A stretch of DNA of 25,926 bases from an uncultured Holdemanella sp. (GTDB taxonomy: Bacteria; Bacillota_I; Bacilli_A; Erysipelotrichales; Erysipelotrichaceae): assembly GCF_934754935.1 (NCBI RefSeq), contig NZ_CAKVJB010000034.1:1-25926 (forward strand), read 5' to 3'. Position numbers and translations under genes: made by a program. Each line of letters opens with the position of its first letter. Position 1 is the first letter of the stretch. Positions 23,167 to 25,926 of the stretch are shown here, one piece after another. The notes beneath the pieces were generated by a model. The model was not told the origin of the DNA. It worked only from the letters and a program-made list of their open reading frames with translations, and did no database searches.

Positions 23167-25033
23167 ACAAATTTTTAACATTTAATGCACGAATCGCATT
23201 TAATACGGCAATGATCATAACTCCAACATCCGCAAAAATCGCAACCCACATATTCGCAATACCAATGGCACCTAATAATAAACAGATTAATTTAACACCA
23301 ATCGCAAAATAAATATTCTCATATACAATATGAATACACTTCTTCGCAATCTTAATGGCTTTAGAAATCTTTAATGGATCATCATCCATTAATACAATAT
23401 CCGCTGCCTCAATGGCTGCATCACTGCCTAAAGCACCCATCGCAATACCAATATCAGCTCTTGATAATACAGGCGCATCATTAATTCCATCTCCGACAAA
23501 TGCAAGATTTTCTTTCGAGTGCTTTAAAGACAATAACTCTTCTACCTTATTTACCTTATCTTGAGGCAATAACTCAGAATACACTTTGTCAATATTTAAT
23601 TCAGAAGCCACCTTGTCGGCAACACTTTTTACATCTCCAGTCAACATGACCGTTTGTTTAATGCCAGCCTTCTTCAATGCCTCAATTGCTTCTTTAGCAT
23701 GAGGTTTCAACATATCTGAAATCACAATGTGACCTGCATATTTGCCATCAATAGCCATATGTACAATGGTACCTACAGAATGACATTCTTGATACGAAAT
23801 ATTATACATCTTCATTAATTTATCATTACCCGCAAGCACTTGCACTCCATCAATTATAGCTTTCACACCATGACCACTAATTTCTTCTACATCTTCAATG
23901 CGAGATTTATCAATTGTATTTCCATACGCCTTTAACAAACTCTTAGAAATTGGATGTGTCGAATAACTTTCAGCCATCGCTGCATATTCTAATAATTTTT
24001 CTTCTGGAATATTCGCATGATGAATTTCTGCCACCTCAAACACACCTTGCGTCATTGTGCCTGTTTTATCAAATACAACATATTTACATGAAGCCAATGC
24101 CTCTAGATAGTTTGATCCTTTAACTAAAACTCCCTGGTTGCTGGCGCCACCAATTCCGGCAAAAAAGCTCAAAGGAATACTGATCACCAATGCACATGGA
24201 CAAGAAATAACTAAGAATGTTAAGGCACGGTATAGCCATGTACCAAAGTCAGCAGGATTTCCCATAACCAAATTGAATACAGGTGGAAGCAAGAATAAGG
24301 CCAAAGCACTATAACATACGGCTGGCGTATAAATTCTCGCAAAGCGCGAAATAAACGCTTCGGAACGAGATTTCTTACTTGATGCATTTTCTACTAAATC
24401 CAAGATTTTTGATACAGTGGATTCACCAAATTCTTTTGTTGTCTTAATTTTTAATAAGCCCGTCATATTGATGCAACCACTAATTACTTCATCATTTTCA
24501 CTTACTTCTCTAGGCAAGCTTTCTCCTGTTAATGCCGCTGTATTTAGAGTAGAACTTCCTTCAACCACAATACCATCAATAGCTACCTTTTCACCAGGCT
24601 TAACCACAATGATCGTACCAATCTCTACTTCATCTGGATCTACTTGTTCAAGATTTCCATCCTCATCTTCAATATTGGCATAATCTGGTCGAATATCCAT
24701 TAATTCCGTAATGTTTTTACGACTCTTACCAACCGCGTAACTCTGAAACCATTCACCAATCTGATAGAACAACATAACGGCTGTTGCCTCATCAAAAGAC
24801 TTTAATCCAATAGCTCCCACGGTTGCGACAGCCATAAGAAAGTTTTCATCAAATACTTGACGATTTTTAATTCCTTTAAAAGCCTTAAGAAGAATATCAT
24901 ACCCAATTTCTAGATAGGCCACTAGAAACAAAGGAATCTCAATATATTCAGGAAGTTTTATGACTTTAATTATGATAAAAAGAACACTTGCGACAATGAT
25001 TCGCTTTAACATCTTCTTCTGTTTTTTGTTCAC
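23165..25033 (-). CDS. Heavy-metal P1B-type ATPase (probable Zn/Cd/Pb exporter)
   Basis: A membrane pump of about 620 residues. Landmarks: two N-terminal helices, TGES (169-172), the transmembrane metal site SCPC (277-280), phosphorylation site DKTGT (Asp322), the P1B-specific His-Pro (360-361), GDGINDAP (513-520), and a last helix with AIFADVGVMIIAVLNAIRAL. CPC plus the later Lys and Asp fit the ZntA/CadA (P1B-2) class. It lacks the N-terminal metal-binding domain usual in that class; a separate HMA protein is encoded just upstream. It starts with GTG at 25033, with AGAGGA upstream. A copy of the ArsR-type operator lies in the upstream gap. Confidence 0.93.
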   Translation of the reverse strand: MNKKQKKMLKRIIVASVLFIIIKVIKLPEYIEIPLFLVAYLEIGYDILLKAFKGIKNRQVFDENFLMAVATVGAIGLKSFDEATAVMLFYQIGEWFQSYAVGKSRKNITELMDIRPDYANIEDEDGNLEQVDPDEVEIGTIIVVKPGEKVAIDGIVVEGSSTLNTAALTGESLPREVSENDEVISGCINMTGLLKIKTTKEFGESTVSKILDLVENASSKKSRSEAFISRFARIYTPAVCYSALALFLLPPVFNLVMGNPADFGTWLYRALTFLVISCPCALVISIPLSFFAGIGGASNQGVLVKGSNYLEALASCKYVVFDKTGTMTQGVFEVAEIHHANIPEEKLLEYAAMAESYSTHPISKSLLKAYGNTIDKSRIEDVEEISGHGVKAIIDGVQVLAGNDKLMKMYNISYQECHSVGTIVHMAIDGKYAGHIVISDMLKPHAKEAIEALKKAGIKQTVMLTGDVKSVADKVASELNIDKVYSELLPQDKVNKVEELLSLKHSKENLAFVGDGINDAPVLSRADIGIAMGALGSDAAIEAADIVLMDDDPLKISKAIKIAKKCIHIVYENIYFAIGVKLICLLLGAIGIANMWVAIFADVGVMIIAVLNAIRALNVKNL

Positions 25034-25061
25034 GTTTATTCCATCCTCTCTAAAAAATATT

Positions 25062-25085
25062 AATTGCTCAATTATTCAACTATAA
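25062..25085 (+). promoter_or_regulatory. Metal-sensor operator, copy upstream of the ATPase gene
   Basis: A 24-bp block identical at 22 positions to 25439-25462 in the sensor promoter; both end in ATTCAACTATAA. It carries an imperfect palindrome. I cannot assign a clear minus-strand promoter here. Confidence 0.65.
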
Positions 25086-25090
25086 CAATT

Positions 25091-25115
25091 GAAAAATAGA
25101 GATGCTTTCGCATCT
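25091..25115 (-). terminator. Hairpin after the HMA-protein gene
   Basis: AGATGC, loop GAAA (minus strand, GNRA type), GCATCT, then CTATTTTTC. A modest terminator separating the HMA gene from the ATPase gene. Confidence 0.65.
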
Positions 25116-25124
25116 TACTTTTCA

Positions 25125-25343
25125 TTAAAAGAAAATTTCACAATCATCTTCAACTTTTTTGCAGTTCTCTAAAACGCGAGCCATAACTTCTTTAGGTTGA
25201 ACGCCTTCTTCGAATTCAACATTCATCTTTAACATCATGAAGTTAACAACTGCACTCTTTACACCTTCCGTATTATTAGCAGCTACTTCCATTTTGTTTG
25301 CACAGTTTGCGCAATCTACATCAATCTTATAACTCTTTTTCAT
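25125..25343 (-). CDS. Stand-alone heavy-metal-associated (HMA) domain protein
   Basis: A 72-residue single-domain protein of the ferredoxin-like HMA fold. The metal motif DCANC (Cys11, Cys14) sits after the first strand, and ANNTEGVKSAVVNFMMLKMNVEF is the typical helix-strand continuation. Two further Cys near the end (CKKVEDDC) could add ligands. It probably acts as a metallochaperone or as the detached metal-binding domain of the ATPase encoded next. The start is the ATG at 25343, 8 bases after GGAGG. Confidence 0.9.
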   Translation of the reverse strand: MKKSYKIDVDCANCANKMEVAANNTEGVKSAVVNFMMLKMNVEFEEGVQPKEVMARVLENCKKVEDDCEIFF

Positions 25344-25367
25344 TTTAATATCCTCCACGTTTGAATA

Positions 25368-25385
25368 GTTGAACATATATTCAAC
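25368..25385. promoter_or_regulatory. Inverted-repeat operator in front of the HMA gene
   Basis: GTTGAA, six bases, TTCAAC: a perfect inverted repeat just downstream of the predicted start site. It shares the TTCAAC element with the other two operator copies, suggesting one sensor controls all three promoters. Confidence 0.65.
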
Positions 25386-25397
25386 TTTTATACTTTC

Positions 25398-25425
25398 ATT
25401 ATATAGGATTCATGCATGATGTCAA
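25398..25425 (-). promoter_or_regulatory. Promoter of the HMA gene
   Basis: Minus strand: consensus TTGACA (25420-25425), 16-base spacer, consensus TATAAT (25398-25403). Confidence 0.8.
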
Positions 25426-25433
25426 TAACATTT

Positions 25434-25463
25434 TTGACAATTGTTCAATCATTCAACTATAAT
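25434..25463 (+). promoter_or_regulatory. Promoter and operator of the ArsR-family sensor gene
   Basis: Plus strand: TTGACA (25434-25439), 18-base spacer, TATAAT (25458-25463). The 24-bp operator block (25439-25462) fills the spacer, so a bound repressor would block polymerase. Confidence 0.8.
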
Positions 25464-25482
25464 AAAGAAAAAAGGAGAACTT

Positions 25483-25836
25483 ATGATTGGTACACATTGT
25501 GACTGCAAGCCTAAAAATACAGAATTAGTACAAGAAGTAAAAGATAAAATGCCTGCCTTTGATGAAATTATGAATCTATCTGATTTCTTTAAAGTCATGG
25601 GAGATAGTACACGTCTACAGCTATTATTATCCCTTCAACAAAGTGAAATGTGCGTATCCGATTTAGCCAATGTACTCGATATGACTAAATCTGCCGTATC
25701 CCATCAATTAAAGGCTTTACGCCTTTCTAAATTGATTAAATCTAGAAAAGAAGGAAAGACAGTTTACTATTCATTAGATGACGAGCATATTGAAACCATT
25801 CTAGGCATGGCCTTTGATCATACGAAAGAACATTAA
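25483..25836 (+). CDS. ArsR/SmtB family metal-sensing repressor
   Basis: A 117-residue winged-helix repressor: FFKVMGDSTRLQLLLSL, then MCVSDLANVLDMTKSAVSHQLKALR (recognition helix) and the wing KEGKTVYYSL. The alpha-5 zinc site of SmtB/CzrA appears complete: Asp100, His102, His113, Glu116 with the same spacing. The alpha-3N site of CadC is partial: Cys6 and Cys8 at the N-terminus and Cys57 in MCVSD, but Ser59 where CadC has Cys. A Zn sensor is most likely. The start is the ATG at 25483, 5 bases after AAGGAG; an upstream TTG would sit in the promoter. It is divergent from the HMA and ATPase genes it probably represses. Confidence 0.93.
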   Translation: MIGTHCDCKPKNTELVQEVKDKMPAFDEIMNLSDFFKVMGDSTRLQLLLSLQQSEMCVSDLANVLDMTKSAVSHQLKALRLSKLIKSRKEGKTVYYSLDDEHIETILGMAFDHTKEH

Positions 25837-25855
25837 AAGGAAGATTGATCTCAAT

Positions 25856-25918
25856 GTCATTAAGTTAAGAAATGACGGCTTCGAGGGGAACACAAAAAAT
25901 GTGCTCCTCTTTTTTTTA
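25856..25918 (+). terminator. Terminator after the metal sensor gene
   Basis: GAGGGGAACACA pairs with TGTGCTCCTC (25883-25909, a two-base bulge), followed by nine T. A smaller hairpin (GTCATT/AATGAC) precedes it at about 25856-25875. Confidence 0.85.
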
Positions 25919-25926
25919 TGGAAAAT

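Overview
The window is AT-rich DNA with Bacillota-style signals: strong AGGAGG ribosome binding sites, TTGACA/TATAAT promoters, Rho-independent terminators and a T-box. The gene set is that of an obligate or facultative gut anaerobe: an oxygen-sensitive glycyl radical enzyme, de novo purine synthesis, orphan peptide-binding lipoproteins and a RicT homologue. My best guess is an Erysipelotrichia-type Firmicute; that is inference, and no rRNA is present to test it.

Layout. (1) 1-7940, minus strand: purine operon purE-purL-purF-purM-purN-purH, with purH cut by the left edge. It has a promoter near 7908-7936, a 16-codon leader ORF and an intrinsic terminator before purE. PurF has lost the glutaminase nucleophile. 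(2) 7945-11434, minus strand: a T-box leader followed by a 10-codon leader peptide with three tandem Trp codons, then an oligopeptide-binding lipoprotein and a MATE efflux pump. (3) 11461-15736: a glycyl radical enzyme of the YbiW type (minus), divergent from its activase and a DeoR regulator (plus), with three copies of a 12-bp operator-like repeat between them. (4) 15768-17507, minus: a second, paralogous peptide-binding lipoprotein with its own promoter. (5) 17539-22172, minus: a DUF4143-type ATPase, then tmk, holB, ricT and rsmI in one tight operon; the ATPase promoter is a 33-bp tandem repeat carrying two promoters. (6) 22174-23166, minus: purC as a separate unit. (7) 23165-25918: heavy-metal module of a P1B-type ATPase, a stand-alone HMA-domain protein and a divergent ArsR/SmtB sensor, with repeated operators.

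How it fits together. PurE, L, F, M, N, H and C cover most of the route from PRPP to IMP; purD, purB and purK are not in view. The T-box/leader-peptide pair should report uncharged tRNA-Trp at both the transcriptional and translational level. This is the architecture known from the Bacillus subtilis rtpA (anti-TRAP) operon, but here it sits in front of a peptide-uptake lipoprotein, which itself has few Trp residues. The glycyl radical enzyme, activase and DeoR regulator form a self-regulated anaerobic sugar-phosphate module. The metal module couples efflux to a sensor with a SmtB-like zinc site.

Most notable: the tandem Trp sensing leader (11058-11434), the PurF with Ser in place of the catalytic Cys, the pur leader attenuator with a short ORF, and the tandem-repeat promoter of the ATPase gene that heads the tmk-holB operon.
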